64,000 bases of DNA from Aneurinibacillus uraniidurans (GTDB taxonomy: Bacteria > Bacillota > Bacilli > Aneurinibacillales > Aneurinibacillaceae), in the NCBI RefSeq assembly GCF_028471905.1, contig NZ_CP116902.1, forward strand, positions 452,001 through 516,000, in the 5' to 3' direction. Position numbers and translations under genes: made by a program. The notes beneath the pieces were generated by a model that saw only the letters and a program-made list of their open reading frames with translations, was not told where the DNA came from and made no database searches. Within the stretch, counting starts at the first letter, position 1. Every line of letters starts with the position of its first letter. This document shows positions 29,464 to 38,838 of this stretch, piece after piece.

Positions 29464-30666
29464 ATGCCAGCGGAAAGCAGAAGTGATTCGATCATTAAGC
29501 AGACAGAACAATACGGAGCGCATAACTATCATCCGTTGCCGATTGTTATTGCCCGGGCAAAAGGCGTCTGGGTGGAAGATGCGGAAGGGACAACATATCT
29601 GGATATGTTGAGCGCTTATTCTGCGCTTAACTATGGTCACTGTCACCCGAAAATCATTCAGGCACTGAAAGACCAGGCAGATAAAGTTACGCTTACATCA
29701 CGGGCATTCTACCATGATCGGCTGGGCGAATTTTATGAAAAAGTAGCAAAGCTAACCGGAAAAAACATGGTGATTCCGATGAACACAGGTGCGGAGGCAG
29801 TCGAAACGGCGATTAAGGCGGCTCGTCGCTGGGCGTATGATGTGAAAGGAGTGGAAGCAAACCAGGCGAATATTATCGTGTGCGAAGGAAATTTCCACGG
29901 GCGCACGACAACGATCACCTCGTTCTCGTCAGAAGAAAGCTACCGACGCGGCTTCGGGCCGTTTACACCGGGCTTTACGCTAATTCCATATGGGGACATT
30001 CAGGCACTGCAGGATGCGATCACACCGCATACGGCTGCTTTTTTGGTGGAGCCGATTCAGGGGGAAGCAGGGATTATCATTCCACCAGCGGGATTCCTCA
30101 AGCAGGCGAGCGAAATTTGTAAGCAGAGTAATATCTTGCTTATCGCCGACGAAATTCAGACCGGATTAGGTCGCACAGGGAAGCAGTTTGCGACAGATTG
30201 GGATGGCATTCAGCCGGACATCTATATCATAGGTAAGGCATTGGGTGGAGGGGTATATCCGATCTCTGCGGTAGTGGCAGATGCGGAGATTCTTGGTGTA
30301 TTCGAGCCAGGTTCGCATGGCTCAACGTTCGGGGGTAATCCGCTTGGTTGTGCGGTAGCAATTGCTGCGCTTGATGTACTAGAAGAGGAGCAGCTCATAC
30401 AGCGTTCCCGTACGTTTGGTGATTACTTTAGGCAGCAGCTGCTTACGATTAAGAGTCCGCTTATTAAGGAAGTGCGTGGCCGTGGTTTGTTCATCGGTGT
30501 GGAGCTGACCGAAAAAGCACGCCCGTACTGTGAACGTCTTAAAGATCATGGGCTTTTGTGCAAAGAAACGCATGACACAACCATTCGTTTTGCGCCGCCC
30601 CTTATCATTTCTCAACCGGAGCTGGACTGGGCGATTATGCGGATTCGTCAGGTCTTGCAAAAATAA
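29464..30666 (+). CDS. rocD: ornithine aminotransferase
   Basis: A PLP-dependent class III aminotransferase that converts ornithine and 2-oxoglutarate into glutamate semialdehyde and glutamate, feeding rocA. It has 400 residues. The PLP lysine is Lys258 in [12 protein letters not shown], preceded by the cofactor aspartate in [15 protein letters not shown]. The glycine-rich [13 protein letters not shown] loop is present. ATG 29464 follows AAGGGGGA; an in-frame start at 29311 lies inside rocA and was rejected. A near-identical reaction set is shared with the acetylornithine aminotransferase family, but context supports rocD. Confidence 0.95.
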   Translation: MPAESRSDSIIKQTEQYGAHNYHPLPIVIARAKGVWVEDAEGTTYLDMLSAYSALNYGHCHPKIIQALKDQADKVTLTSRAFYHDRLGEFYEKVAKLTGKNMVIPMNTGAEAVETAIKAARRWAYDVKGVEANQANIIVCEGNFHGRTTTITSFSSEESYRRGFGPFTPGFTLIPYGDIQALQDAITPHTAAFLVEPIQGEAGIIIPPAGFLKQASEICKQSNILLIADEIQTGLGRTGKQFATDWDGIQPDIYIIGKALGGGVYPISAVVADAEILGVFEPGSHGSTFGGNPLGCAVAIAALDVLEEEQLIQRSRTFGDYFRQQLLTIKSPLIKEVRGRGLFIGVELTEKARPYCERLKDHGLLCKETHDTTIRFAPPLIISQPELDWAIMRIRQVLQK

Positions 30667-30706
30667 TCCTATCGCGGTATGCTTACCATAACATGACGTA
30701 TACAAC

Positions 30707-30855
30707 GCAATAGGTGCCCCGATCCGGGGAGAATAGGGAAGAAAACACGCGGGCCCGCCACTGTAACCGAGGAGCCGTTCATAGTCACTGGAGCAATTCC
30801 GGGAAGGCTGTGAACAGATGGCTATGATCCGGCAGCCAGGAGACCTGCCTATTGC
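30707..30855 (+). promoter_or_regulatory. cobalamin riboswitch
   Basis: An adenosylcobalamin-type aptamer. The closing stem pairs GCAATAGG (30707-30714) with CCTATTGC (30848-30855). Inside are the conserved GCCACTG core (30757 onward) and the B12 box GCCAGGAGACCTGCC near 30834-30849. It lies between rocD and cobT and is followed at 30903 by an intrinsic terminator, so it most likely acts by premature transcription termination when B12 is plentiful. The 313-base gap between rocD and cobT is filled by this element and its terminator. Confidence 0.95.
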
Positions 30856-30902
30856 AAGCATTGCCGTTCACGTGGAACGAACGGATACGAACCGGATATG
30901 GC

Positions 30903-30936
30903 ACGTCCAGGTCTTCTTTGACCTGGGCGTTTTTTG
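30903..30936 (+). terminator. expression-platform terminator of the cobalamin riboswitch
   Basis: CCAGGTC and GACCTGG form a stem with outer ACG/CGT pairs, followed by TTTTTT. It lies 48 bases after the aptamer and 43 bases before cobT, the expected place for the riboswitch terminator. Confidence 0.85.
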
Positions 30937-30978
30937 CGTTGTCGCGCATGAACATACATAAATGGAGGAGAGCATACG

Positions 30979-32046
30979 ATGAGTACAGCGACTACAACTA
31001 AAATTACGAACACCCTACAGGGAATTCAAGTCCTTGATCAGAATGCGATGGCTGCGGCCCGCGCACGTGTTGATTTTTTAACGAAGCCGCCAGGAAGTTT
31101 GGGTGAGCTAGAGGAAATGGTCATTCGTTTGGCAGGCGTTCAGCGTACGGCGCAGCCGACACTGGATAAAAAAGCAGTTACGGTGATGTGTGGTGATCAT
31201 GGGGTAACGGAAGAAGGAGTCAGTGCATTTGGGTCCGAATTGACAGGCATGATGATGGGGAATTTTACGCGCAAGGGAGCGGCGATCAATGTGTTCTCCC
31301 GCCAGATGGGTGCTGACGTTATTGTAGTGGACGTCGGAAGTGCATGTGAGACACCGGCAGATGTGCGGAATGAGAAAGTGAAGAACGGTACCGATAATAT
31401 GGCCAAAGGTCCGGCAATGAGTCGGGAAGAGGCAATGGCTGCGATCGAAGTTGGTATTCGTCTAGCAGAGGAGCTGGCCTCACAAGGTTATCAAGCAGTG
31501 GCACTCGGTGACATGGGAATCGGCAATACAACGCCGAGTGCAGCACTTGTAGCCGCTGTGACAGGTAAAGCGGTGGTGGAGATTACAGGATGCGGTACAG
31601 GGATTGATGAGGAGAAGCGTCAGGCGAAAGCAGGAGTGATTGAACGATCACTCCAGATTAACGACATCGATAGCAGCTGGCGTGAACGAATGGATGCAGT
31701 TGATGTGCTTGCTCGTGTTGGTGGACTGGAAATCGCAGGACTAGTTGGGGTGACACTTGGGGCGGCTGCACAAGGGATAGCTGTGATCGTCGATGGTGTC
31801 ATTGCGGGTGCGGCTGCGATCATGGCATTTGAGATGTGTGAGAACGTGCAGGGATACTTGTTTGCGTCTCATCTCTCTCAGGAACCGGCACATAAGGCAG
31901 CTCTGACGCATATGTCACTTACTCCTGTCCTCCATTTACGGATGCGTCTGGGTGAAGGATCGGGTGCGGTGCTTTTGTATCCGCTGCTTGAAGCATCTCT
32001 GCGTATGATGTATGAGATGGCGACATTCTCTGATCTTGGATTATAG
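30979..32046 (+). CDS. cobT: nicotinate-nucleotide--dimethylbenzimidazole phosphoribosyltransferase
   Basis: CobT activates 5,6-dimethylbenzimidazole to alpha-ribazole phosphate for the lower ligand of cobalamin. It has 355 residues with the family pattern: KPPGSLGELE near the start, VMCGDHGVTEEGVSAF, ALGDMGIGNTTPSAA, and the catalytic glutamate region LRMRLGEGSGA at the end. It is the first gene after the riboswitch and has AATGGAGGAG upstream. A terminator follows, so the rest of the B12 genes need read-through or another promoter. Confidence 0.97.
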   Translation: MSTATTTKITNTLQGIQVLDQNAMAAARARVDFLTKPPGSLGELEEMVIRLAGVQRTAQPTLDKKAVTVMCGDHGVTEEGVSAFGSELTGMMMGNFTRKGAAINVFSRQMGADVIVVDVGSACETPADVRNEKVKNGTDNMAKGPAMSREEAMAAIEVGIRLAEELASQGYQAVALGDMGIGNTTPSAALVAAVTGKAVVEITGCGTGIDEEKRQAKAGVIERSLQINDIDSSWRERMDAVDVLARVGGLEIAGLVGVTLGAAAQGIAVIVDGVIAGAAAIMAFEMCENVQGYLFASHLSQEPAHKAALTHMSLTPVLHLRMRLGEGSGAVLLYPLLEASLRMMYEMATFSDLGL

Positions 32047-32058
32047 TAGAAAGAAATA

Positions 32059-32099
32059 AAAACCTGTTTGCCCTACTTGTGAGGCAGACAGGTTTTTTG
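32059..32099 (+). terminator. terminator after cobT
   Basis: AAACCTGTTTGCC pairs with GGCAGACAGGTTT (one mismatch), followed by TTTT. It separates cobT from the MFS gene. Confidence 0.85.
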
Positions 32100-32180
32100 T
32101 ATCATGATATACTGCGAAAATGATCCAAAGTGGCATGATAAGGATACATACGGAAAGTGTAATAGAAGGGGTGTGGAAAG

Positions 32181-33680
32181 ATGGCAGAAAAGCATATGAA
32201 CCGTCGAAATGTCACCATCGCCATGATGGTCGCCACGTTTCTAGCTGCGATCGAAGTGACGATTGTGAGTACTGCGATGCCGCGCATTGCGAGTGACCTT
32301 GGCGGACTTGAGTTGATTAGCTGGGTGTATGCCGTATACTTGCTGACGACAGCGGTTACAACGCCGATCTATGGCAAGCTGGCTGATTTATTCGGTCGTA
32401 AAATTATTTTTACCATTGGGGCGATTGTGTTCCTGATCGGGTCCATGCTGTGTGGGCTAGCGAACTCGATGGAACAGCTGATCTTGTTCCGTGCGCTACA
32501 GGGGATCGGGGCAGGTGCGGTGCTTCCGGTAACGTTTACGATTATTGGCGATATTTATACATTTGAGGAGCGGGCCAAAATTCAAGGCTGGTTCAGTTCA
32601 ATCTGGGGCATATCGGGCATTGTCGGCCCGCTTGTTGGTGGTTTTTTTGTCGATCAATTGTCCTGGCACTGGATTTTCTTCATTAATGTACCGTTTGGCA
32701 TCATTTCGATTATTATGCTGTGGATGTATCTGGAGGAATCATTCGAGAAGAAGAAAAAGCATATTGATTATGCGGGGGTTATCACATTCACAATTGGGGT
32801 AACAGCGCTTCTGTATGCGTTTCTAACAGGAGGCCAGCAGTACGCTTGGAATTCATCGGCTATTATTGGATTGTTTGTTGTAGCAGTCGTATTTCTAGCA
32901 ATCTTTATTCGAGTGGAGCTGGCATCACCGGAGCCGATGCTTCCGCTTAGCCTGTTCAAAATCCGGACGATTTCTGTATCGAATACAGCATCGTTGCTGC
33001 TGAGTGCGTTATTGATTGCGATGAATGCATACTTGCCGATGTGGGTGCAGGGCGTGTACGGCAAAGGAGCGACGAGTGCCGGGTTGATTCTGACGCCAAT
33101 GTCGATCGGATGGCCACTTGGCGCGATATTGTGTGGGCGGTTCATTATAAGCATTGGGGCACGCAGGACATCGTTGATCGGGATTACGATTTTACTTGCG
33201 GCATCCCTCTGGCTTGCTACCGTGTCGATTGCAACACCACAGCTTGTATTAACGCTTATTATGTTTGTGGCTGGACTTGGTTTTGGTCTATCGATTACGG
33301 TGTTTACTGTTGTGGTGCAGTCGTCTGTCGATTGGAATCTGCGCGGGGCGGCGACAGCGTCGAACTCCTTCCTGCGCACGCTTGGGCAGACATGCGGAAT
33401 TGCGATATTTGGGACACTGTTTAATTCTGCGCTTGCTGGTTATATGAGTGGGCATCGTGTTCCAACGGGTGATATGAATCAATTGTTGAACCCGGCTACG
33501 GCAAAACTGCTTCCACCAGAGATTGTCGCGGTTATGCGTGAGGGACTGGCTAGTAGTTTGCATCAAGTATTTTTGACCTTGTTCTTCCTTGCGGGGGCGG
33601 CACTTCTGATTACGCTTTTCTTGCCTCGGAAAAACCCAGAGGCAGCAGGGGCTGGAAAGGCTGCTGCTGAGCAGAAATAA
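32181..33680 (+). CDS. MFS transporter, DHA2 (EmrB/QacA) family
   Basis: A 499-residue transporter with 14 predicted membrane segments. It carries DHA2 motifs: ATFLAAIEVTIVSTAMPRIASDL in helix 1 and GKLADLFGRKIIF (motif A), and GIGAGAVLPVTF in helix 4. Members of this family usually export drugs or other small hydrophobic molecules by proton antiport. It is flanked by terminators on both sides inside the cobalamin gene cluster, so a corrinoid role cannot be inferred from position alone. No riboswitch precedes it. Confidence 0.88.
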   Translation: MAEKHMNRRNVTIAMMVATFLAAIEVTIVSTAMPRIASDLGGLELISWVYAVYLLTTAVTTPIYGKLADLFGRKIIFTIGAIVFLIGSMLCGLANSMEQLILFRALQGIGAGAVLPVTFTIIGDIYTFEERAKIQGWFSSIWGISGIVGPLVGGFFVDQLSWHWIFFINVPFGIISIIMLWMYLEESFEKKKKHIDYAGVITFTIGVTALLYAFLTGGQQYAWNSSAIIGLFVVAVVFLAIFIRVELASPEPMLPLSLFKIRTISVSNTASLLLSALLIAMNAYLPMWVQGVYGKGATSAGLILTPMSIGWPLGAILCGRFIISIGARRTSLIGITILLAASLWLATVSIATPQLVLTLIMFVAGLGFGLSITVFTVVVQSSVDWNLRGAATASNSFLRTLGQTCGIAIFGTLFNSALAGYMSGHRVPTGDMNQLLNPATAKLLPPEIVAVMREGLASSLHQVFLTLFFLAGAALLITLFLPRKNPEAAGAGKAAAEQK

Positions 33681-33686
33681 AAATAG

Positions 33687-33727
33687 AGACAAAGGCGGAG
33701 CCATGTGTGGCCTCCGTCTTTTTTCTG
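33687..33727 (+). terminator. terminator after the MFS gene
   Basis: GGAGCCA pairs with TGGCCTCC around a TGTG loop (one bulged base), with outer GAC/GTC, followed by CTTTTTT. Confidence 0.7.
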
Positions 33728-33793
33728 TTTCGGATAGGCGGCTTTCTATTGTATGCTAGATAAATAAAATAGAGAGAGAAGGGCGGTTGGAGA

Positions 33794-35308
33794 ATGAGAG
33801 CAATTATGCTGCAGGGAACATCGTCAGACGTGGGGAAAAGCGTGCTTTGTACGGCGCTGTGCCGCATCTTTTATGAAGATGGCTGGAAGGTTGCGCCGTT
33901 CAAGTCGCAAAATATGGCACTGAATTCATACATAACACGCGATGGTAAGGAAATTGGGCGAGCGCAGGGCGTGCAGGCGGAGGCATGCCGCATTGACGCG
34001 ACGGCTGATATGAACCCGATCTTGTTGAAGCCAAAAAAAGATATGATTGCAGAAGTGATTGTACGAGGCGAGCATTATGCAGATATGGGAGCAGGTGCGT
34101 ATCGAGAAGATTATGTGCCGAAAGCATTGCCCGTGCTACAAGAGTCGCTTGACCGGCTGGCAGAAGAATATGAAGTGCTTGTGATGGAAGGGGCGGGAAG
34201 TCCGGCAGAGATTAATTTGAAAGATCGTGACATCGCCAATATGAAGGCGGCCGAGCTTGCAGATGCTCCTGTTATTCTCGTAGCTGATATTGACCGAGGG
34301 GGAGTGTTCGCCTCGCTTGTTGGAACACTGGCACTGCTCGATGAATCAGAGCGGGCTCGTGTGAAAGGGTTTATTATTAATAAATTTCGCGGAAAATTCT
34401 CGCTTCTTAAATCCGGACTTGACTGGCTGGAAGAACATACAGGCCTTCCCGTATTGGGCGTTATCCCATATGCGGATACAGGGGTGGAAGCGGAGGATTC
34501 GCTCGCGCTATCGAAACTGCGGCTCAAAAAACAAGATGAAACCGGGGACGCACTTAAAGTAGCGGTCATTCGTCTGCCGCGTATTTCGAATTTTACCGAC
34601 ATTGATCCGCTGTATGATGAGCCGGGTGTAACGGTGCGCTTACTGGCGTCTGTGGCCGAATGGAACAATCCAGATATCATCATTATTCCAGGAACGAAGA
34701 ACACGACGGATGATTTTTTATGGCTTACGGAAACCGGGCTGGCGGCTAAAATTCAGGAAGCGGCACAGGCTGGTGCGCACGTTGTTGGGATATGCGGGGG
34801 CTATCAAATGCTTGGAACGACACTTCTGGACCCGGACGGTGTAGAGTCGGTACATGCAGAAGTAGAAGGTCTCAGCTTGCTTCCGCTTGTGACAACCTTT
34901 CAGGCGGGGAAACGCACGGTGCGCACGATGGGGCATGTAAATGGAGCTGCCTTTGCAGTCGGACAGGAAGTGCAAGGATACGAGATTCATCTCGGTCGTA
35001 CAGATCGGGGAGCGGGCGGCGTTCCGTTGTTTACGCTTGAGGATGGCCATACGGACGGTACGCTGAATGAAGCGGGGACGGTATGGGGGACGTATCTGCA
35101 TGGTGTATTTCATAATCGTTCCTTCACCCGTGCCTGGTTAAATGACATTCGGCATAAGCGAGGATTGGAGCAAGTAGAAGTTGATGTGAAGACTGAGGCG
35201 GAGATGCGGGAAGCAAGTTACACCGAGCTGGCCGCACTCGTTCGACACCATCTTGATATGGATAAAGTATATGAGATTGTCGGCCTCACGCAGCCGACAC
35301 GCATCTGA
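33794..35308 (+). CDS. cbiP: cobyric acid synthase
   Basis: CbiP/CobQ amidates four side chains of adenosylcobyrinic acid a,c-diamide with glutamine and ATP. The 504 residues include the P-loop-like QGTSSDVGKS at residues 7-16, DRGGVFASLVG, and a C-terminal class-I-like glutamine amidotransferase domain with the nucleophile Cys334 in GICGGYQMLG and the active-site histidine in YLHGVFHN. It opens the long B12 run that continues to cbiB. The preceding 110 bases have no second riboswitch. Confidence 0.96.
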   Translation: MRAIMLQGTSSDVGKSVLCTALCRIFYEDGWKVAPFKSQNMALNSYITRDGKEIGRAQGVQAEACRIDATADMNPILLKPKKDMIAEVIVRGEHYADMGAGAYREDYVPKALPVLQESLDRLAEEYEVLVMEGAGSPAEINLKDRDIANMKAAELADAPVILVADIDRGGVFASLVGTLALLDESERARVKGFIINKFRGKFSLLKSGLDWLEEHTGLPVLGVIPYADTGVEAEDSLALSKLRLKKQDETGDALKVAVIRLPRISNFTDIDPLYDEPGVTVRLLASVAEWNNPDIIIIPGTKNTTDDFLWLTETGLAAKIQEAAQAGAHVVGICGGYQMLGTTLLDPDGVESVHAEVEGLSLLPLVTTFQAGKRTVRTMGHVNGAAFAVGQEVQGYEIHLGRTDRGAGGVPLFTLEDGHTDGTLNEAGTVWGTYLHGVFHNRSFTRAWLNDIRHKRGLEQVEVDVKTEAEMREASYTELAALVRHHLDMDKVYEIVGLTQPTRI

Positions 35309-35321
35309 ATGAGGAGGGCGT

Positions 35322-35969
35322 ATGGCAGAGCGATCGTATCCGGCACTGCTTCGTATTGAAGGAATGAATTGTGCTGTTGTCGGTGGTGGACATGTGGCTT
35401 TTCGCAAAGTAAATAGCCTACTTGACGCCGGGGCGTGTGTAACGGTGATTAGCCCGTTGCTTACAGATGAGCTGGCTGAGTATGCATCGAACAATACAGT
35501 TATATGGAAGAAAAAACGATTTGAGGCCGATGATTTGATCGATGCTGTACTTGTCATTGCAGCGACTGATCAGCCCGATGTGAATGTAGCAGTACGGGAA
35601 GCCATTCGGCCTGGGCAGTGGATTGCGGTAGCAGATCGCCCGGATTTGAGTACTTTTATTGTACCGGCGCAAGTGCGGCGCGGGCGCCTTCTGCTTACCG
35701 TATCAACAGAAGGGGCGAGTCCTGGACTGTCCCGACGCATTGCTCGTGAATTAGCTGCACAGTACGATGAAACGTATGACATATACACGGAATGGCTGGC
35801 GGATAGCCGGAAGATTGTGCTGGAACAGATTGATCATCCTGCAGCACGACGGAGTATATTCGCTGGGCTTTTGACGGATGAATTCTGGACGATTGCGTCT
35901 AACAATGATCGTTCGACATGGGATGTGGAACTGAAAAAGCTTATGCGTAAGGCGGAGCGTATCGAGTAG
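35322..35969 (+). CDS. precorrin-2 dehydrogenase / sirohydrochlorin ferrochelatase-type protein
   Basis: A 215-residue protein of the Met8p/CysG-N/SirC/YlnF type. The NAD-binding motif GGGHVAFRKV (residues 20-29) is followed by an ISPLLTDELAEYA segment, AATDQPDVNVAV and STEGASPGLSRRIARELA. These proteins oxidise precorrin-2 to sirohydrochlorin, a step shared by siroheme, heme d1 and anaerobic B12 synthesis. It is the only corrin-ring-stage enzyme in the window. A GAGGAGG site precedes the ATG. Its place between cbiP and bluB ties it to cobalamin synthesis, though it might also serve siroheme. Confidence 0.88.
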   Translation: MAERSYPALLRIEGMNCAVVGGGHVAFRKVNSLLDAGACVTVISPLLTDELAEYASNNTVIWKKKRFEADDLIDAVLVIAATDQPDVNVAVREAIRPGQWIAVADRPDLSTFIVPAQVRRGRLLLTVSTEGASPGLSRRIARELAAQYDETYDIYTEWLADSRKIVLEQIDHPAARRSIFAGLLTDEFWTIASNNDRSTWDVELKKLMRKAERIE

Positions 35970-36000
35970 GCGTATTAAGAAATGAGGAGAGTGTGGATAG

Positions 36001-36642
36001 ATGTTTACAGAGAAAGAGCGGGACGCGATTTATAAGGTCATTCAGACACGCAGGGACGTGCGAACATTTCGCCCAGACCCACTGCCAGCCGATGCGGTGG
36101 AACGTATTCTGGAAGCAGCGCATCACGGTCCGTCAGTCGGGTTTATGCAGCCGTGGAATTTTATTCTCGTGACAGCGGATGAGATAAAAGCAAAGCTGGC
36201 ATGGGCAGCCGATAAGGAACGACGGGCGCTTGCGATTCATTATGAAGGAGAGCGGTCGGAAAAATTCATGAGTTTAAAAATCGAGGGCTTAAAAGAAGCG
36301 CCGCTTACGATTTGTGTGACGTGTGACCCGACACGGGGTGGTTCACATGTGCTCGGTCGTAATTCCATTCCGGAAACGGATATTATGTCTGCTTCGTGTG
36401 CAATTCAGAACATGTGGCTTGCTTCCTGTGCAGAAGGAATTGCCCTGGGCTGGGTCAGCTTCTATAAGAAAAATGATGTACGGGACATCCTCGGTATTCC
36501 GCCACATATCGAGCCAATTGCCCTGTTGTCACTCGGATACACCGATCATTACCCAACAGCTCCGATTTTAGAGACAGAGAAGTGGGAGCGGCGGCGGGCG
36601 CTGGATGACTTAATTTATCGTGAGAAATGGGGCGGGAAATAA
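36001..36642 (+). CDS. bluB: 5,6-dimethylbenzimidazole synthase
   Basis: BluB is a flavin destructase of the nitroreductase fold that uses oxygen to turn reduced FMN into dimethylbenzimidazole, the lower ligand activated by CobT. The 213 residues include RRDVRTFRPDPLP, AAHHGPSVGFMQPWNF, and the BluB-specific GRNSIPETDIMSASCAIQNMW and ALGWVSFY. The gene points to an organism able to use oxygen when it makes B12. Its stop overlaps the start of cobO (TAATG). Confidence 0.95.
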   Translation: MFTEKERDAIYKVIQTRRDVRTFRPDPLPADAVERILEAAHHGPSVGFMQPWNFILVTADEIKAKLAWAADKERRALAIHYEGERSEKFMSLKIEGLKEAPLTICVTCDPTRGGSHVLGRNSIPETDIMSASCAIQNMWLASCAEGIALGWVSFYKKNDVRDILGIPPHIEPIALLSLGYTDHYPTAPILETEKWERRRALDDLIYREKWGGK

Positions 36643-37190
36643 TGGAGAAGCCAGACCAAAAACGTGGACTGACACTTGTATATACAGGTGATGGAAAAGG
36701 GAAAACAACCGCAGCGTTAGGGCTTGCCGTCCGGGCTGCTGGGCGTGGGAAGCGTGTGCTGGTTATTCAGTTCATCAAGTCTCCTGAGCGGACATATGGA
36801 GAGAAAATCGTATTCGATAAAATCGGAATTGAAATTCACCAGAAAGGTAGTGGGTTCACGTGGCTGAAAACGCCAGAAGAACATCGCAGTGCGTTGACAG
36901 AAGCGTGGGCGTTTACCAAAGAGAAGGTGATGAGTGGCGAGTACGATGTGGTCATTCTCGACGAGTTAAATAACGCGCTTGCGATTCAGACATTTCCCAT
37001 TGATGATGTGCTGCCACTCGGTGAAGTACTGGAGCTGGTTGCGAATCGTCCGTACGGCATGCATCTCATTATTACTGGTAGAAGCGCACAACCGGAGATC
37101 GTGGAAGCAGCCGATCTTGTTACAGAGATGAAGCCGGTGAAGCATTATTATGAAGAAGGTATTCCGGCTGTGCTAGGGATTGAGTTTTAA
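36642..37190 (+). CDS. cobO: cob(I)yrinic acid a,c-diamide adenosyltransferase
   Basis: This CobA/BtuR-type ATP:corrinoid adenosyltransferase adds the upper 5'-deoxyadenosyl ligand. It has 182 residues, with the P-loop GDGKGKTTA at residues 16-24, VIQFIKSPERTYGE and the VVILDELNNAL (Walker B) segment. The start at 36642 overlaps the bluB stop; the upstream start at 36627 lies inside bluB. Its own stop overlaps the cobD start. Gene order and coupling fit the cluster. Confidence 0.95.
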   Translation: MEKPDQKRGLTLVYTGDGKGKTTAALGLAVRAAGRGKRVLVIQFIKSPERTYGEKIVFDKIGIEIHQKGSGFTWLKTPEEHRSALTEAWAFTKEKVMSGEYDVVILDELNNALAIQTFPIDDVLPLGEVLELVANRPYGMHLIITGRSAQPEIVEAADLVTEMKPVKHYYEEGIPAVLGIEF

Positions 37191-38293
37191 TGGCGCATAT
37201 TGAAACATTCGGACATGGCGGTGATCTACGAACTGCGGCGGCTGTATTTGGCGTGCCGGAAGATCAGCTGCTTGACTTTAGCGCGAATATTAATCCATTA
37301 GGACCGCCCGCTGATTTGATGAAAAAACTTGTCAGAGATATGGGGCGCCTCGTGCATTATCCGGATCCGGCACATCGTGGATTAATCAAAGCACTGGCGA
37401 AAAAATATGGGGTGAGCGAGCGCATGCTGGCGGTGGGCAATGGTGCAGCCGAGTGTATGGCGCTTGTCCTGCTGGCACTTGCGCCGCGAACTGTCGGGGT
37501 GATTTATCCTTCATTTGTCGAATACACACAGCTTGCCCGCCAGTTTGGAGCACGTGTCATAAGCTGTACGGGCAGGGCGGAAGATGGATTTTTGCCGACG
37601 CTTCCTGAGTTGCACACGTTGATTAAGCAGGTTGATCTAATCTTTGTTGGACATCCGAACAATCCAACCGGCTTAATGTATGATGTTCAGATTTTACGCA
37701 AGCTGGCTGCCTGGGCAGATGAATTCAGCACGTATGTAGTGATTGATGAGGCGTTTCTTGATTTTTTGCCGGAAAACGAGCAGCCGACTCTTATGAAAGA
37801 ACTGGGGCGATATCCGCGCGTTATACTCATCCGGTCGATGACCAAATTTTATGCGATTCCGGGCTTGCGACTTGGATTTGCAGTAGCTGACCCGGCACTA
37901 ATTCGCAAGATGAAAGGAAAGCAAGTACCGTGGAGTGTAAATGCGCTTGCACTTGCAGCCGGTGAGGTGTGCTGTGAGCAGAACGAATATGAGGAAGCGA
38001 CGCGACTGTTAGTTGATACAGAGCGTGCTTACTTGATTCAGCGGATTCGGGAATGGTTCGGCTGGCGCGTCTGGTCGGGCAAAGCCAATTTTCTGCTGAT
38101 TCGTCTGCATAAAGAAATGACGGCGGATATGATGCAGCTTGCACTTGGCAAACGGGGCATTATGATTCGTAGCTGTGCGATGTATCCAGGGCTGACACCG
38201 CATGATATTCGGATTGCGGTGCGTCTGCGCGAAGAAAATGACCGACTGCTAGAAGCATTCGGTGCGGTACTGATTGAGGGAGGACAGCTATGA
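37190..38293 (+). CDS. cobD: threonine-phosphate decarboxylase
   Basis: CobD is a PLP enzyme of the class I/II aminotransferase fold that converts L-threonine phosphate into (R)-1-amino-2-propanol phosphate, the arm that links the corrin to the nucleotide loop. The 367 residues start HGGDLRTAA and contain DFSANINPLGPP, HPNNPTGLMYD, VIDEAFLDF and the PLP lysine in RSMTKFYAIPGLRLGFA. The start overlaps the cobO stop. The threonine phosphate it needs can be made by the PduX-like kinase further along the cluster. Confidence 0.95.
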   Translation: MAHIETFGHGGDLRTAAAVFGVPEDQLLDFSANINPLGPPADLMKKLVRDMGRLVHYPDPAHRGLIKALAKKYGVSERMLAVGNGAAECMALVLLALAPRTVGVIYPSFVEYTQLARQFGARVISCTGRAEDGFLPTLPELHTLIKQVDLIFVGHPNNPTGLMYDVQILRKLAAWADEFSTYVVIDEAFLDFLPENEQPTLMKELGRYPRVILIRSMTKFYAIPGLRLGFAVADPALIRKMKGKQVPWSVNALALAAGEVCCEQNEYEEATRLLVDTERAYLIQRIREWFGWRVWSGKANFLLIRLHKEMTADMMQLALGKRGIMIRSCAMYPGLTPHDIRIAVRLREENDRLLEAFGAVLIEGGQL

Positions 38294-38838
38294 GCATCAT
38301 CATGGTAACCGGTGGGGTGCGCTCTGGCAAGAGTGCGTTTGCGGAACAACTGGCAGGTGAGAATGGTACATCCGTACTCTATATTGCCACGGGCGTAAAT
38401 ACCGATATAGAAATGGAAGAGCGGATTGCTCTACATCGTGCACGCCGCCCGGAAGCGTGGGGGCTGCTGGAAACACCGCTGGATATTGTAGGTCCAGCAG
38501 GGGAGTATGAGAATTACGAGACCGTTTTATTTGATTGCGTATCGACGTGGATAACGAATCAACTGCTGGCTGTTCCAGAAGAAGAATGGCGAGCTGAGGT
38601 GCATACACGCAATATTATCGCACAGGCAGACGCATGGCTTGAGAGGCTGCGTACTTATAAGGGATGCGCCATCATTGTATCAAGTGAAACGGGACTTGGC
38701 GGGGTGGCGATGTCGCGACTTGGACGTTGGTTTCAAGATGTACTTGGCACAGTGAATCAACGAATTGCGACTCAAGCAGACGAGGTATATGCTGTGCTGT
38801 CTGGCATTCCGCTTTGCCTTAAGGGGGAGCGGAGATGA
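38290..38838 (+). CDS. cobU: adenosylcobinamide kinase / adenosylcobinamide-phosphate guanylyltransferase
   Basis: CobU phosphorylates adenosylcobinamide and then attaches GMP to form adenosylcobinamide-GDP. Its 182 residues show the P-loop GGVRSGKSAF (residues 8-17) and the guanylylated histidine region RIALHRARRPEAW, plus LFDCVSTWITNQL. The start overlaps the cobD stop (ATGA), and its stop overlaps the cobS start. Confidence 0.95.
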   Translation: MSIIMVTGGVRSGKSAFAEQLAGENGTSVLYIATGVNTDIEMEERIALHRARRPEAWGLLETPLDIVGPAGEYENYETVLFDCVSTWITNQLLAVPEEEWRAEVHTRNIIAQADAWLERLRTYKGCAIIVSSETGLGGVAMSRLGRWFQDVLGTVNQRIATQADEVYAVLSGIPLCLKGERR

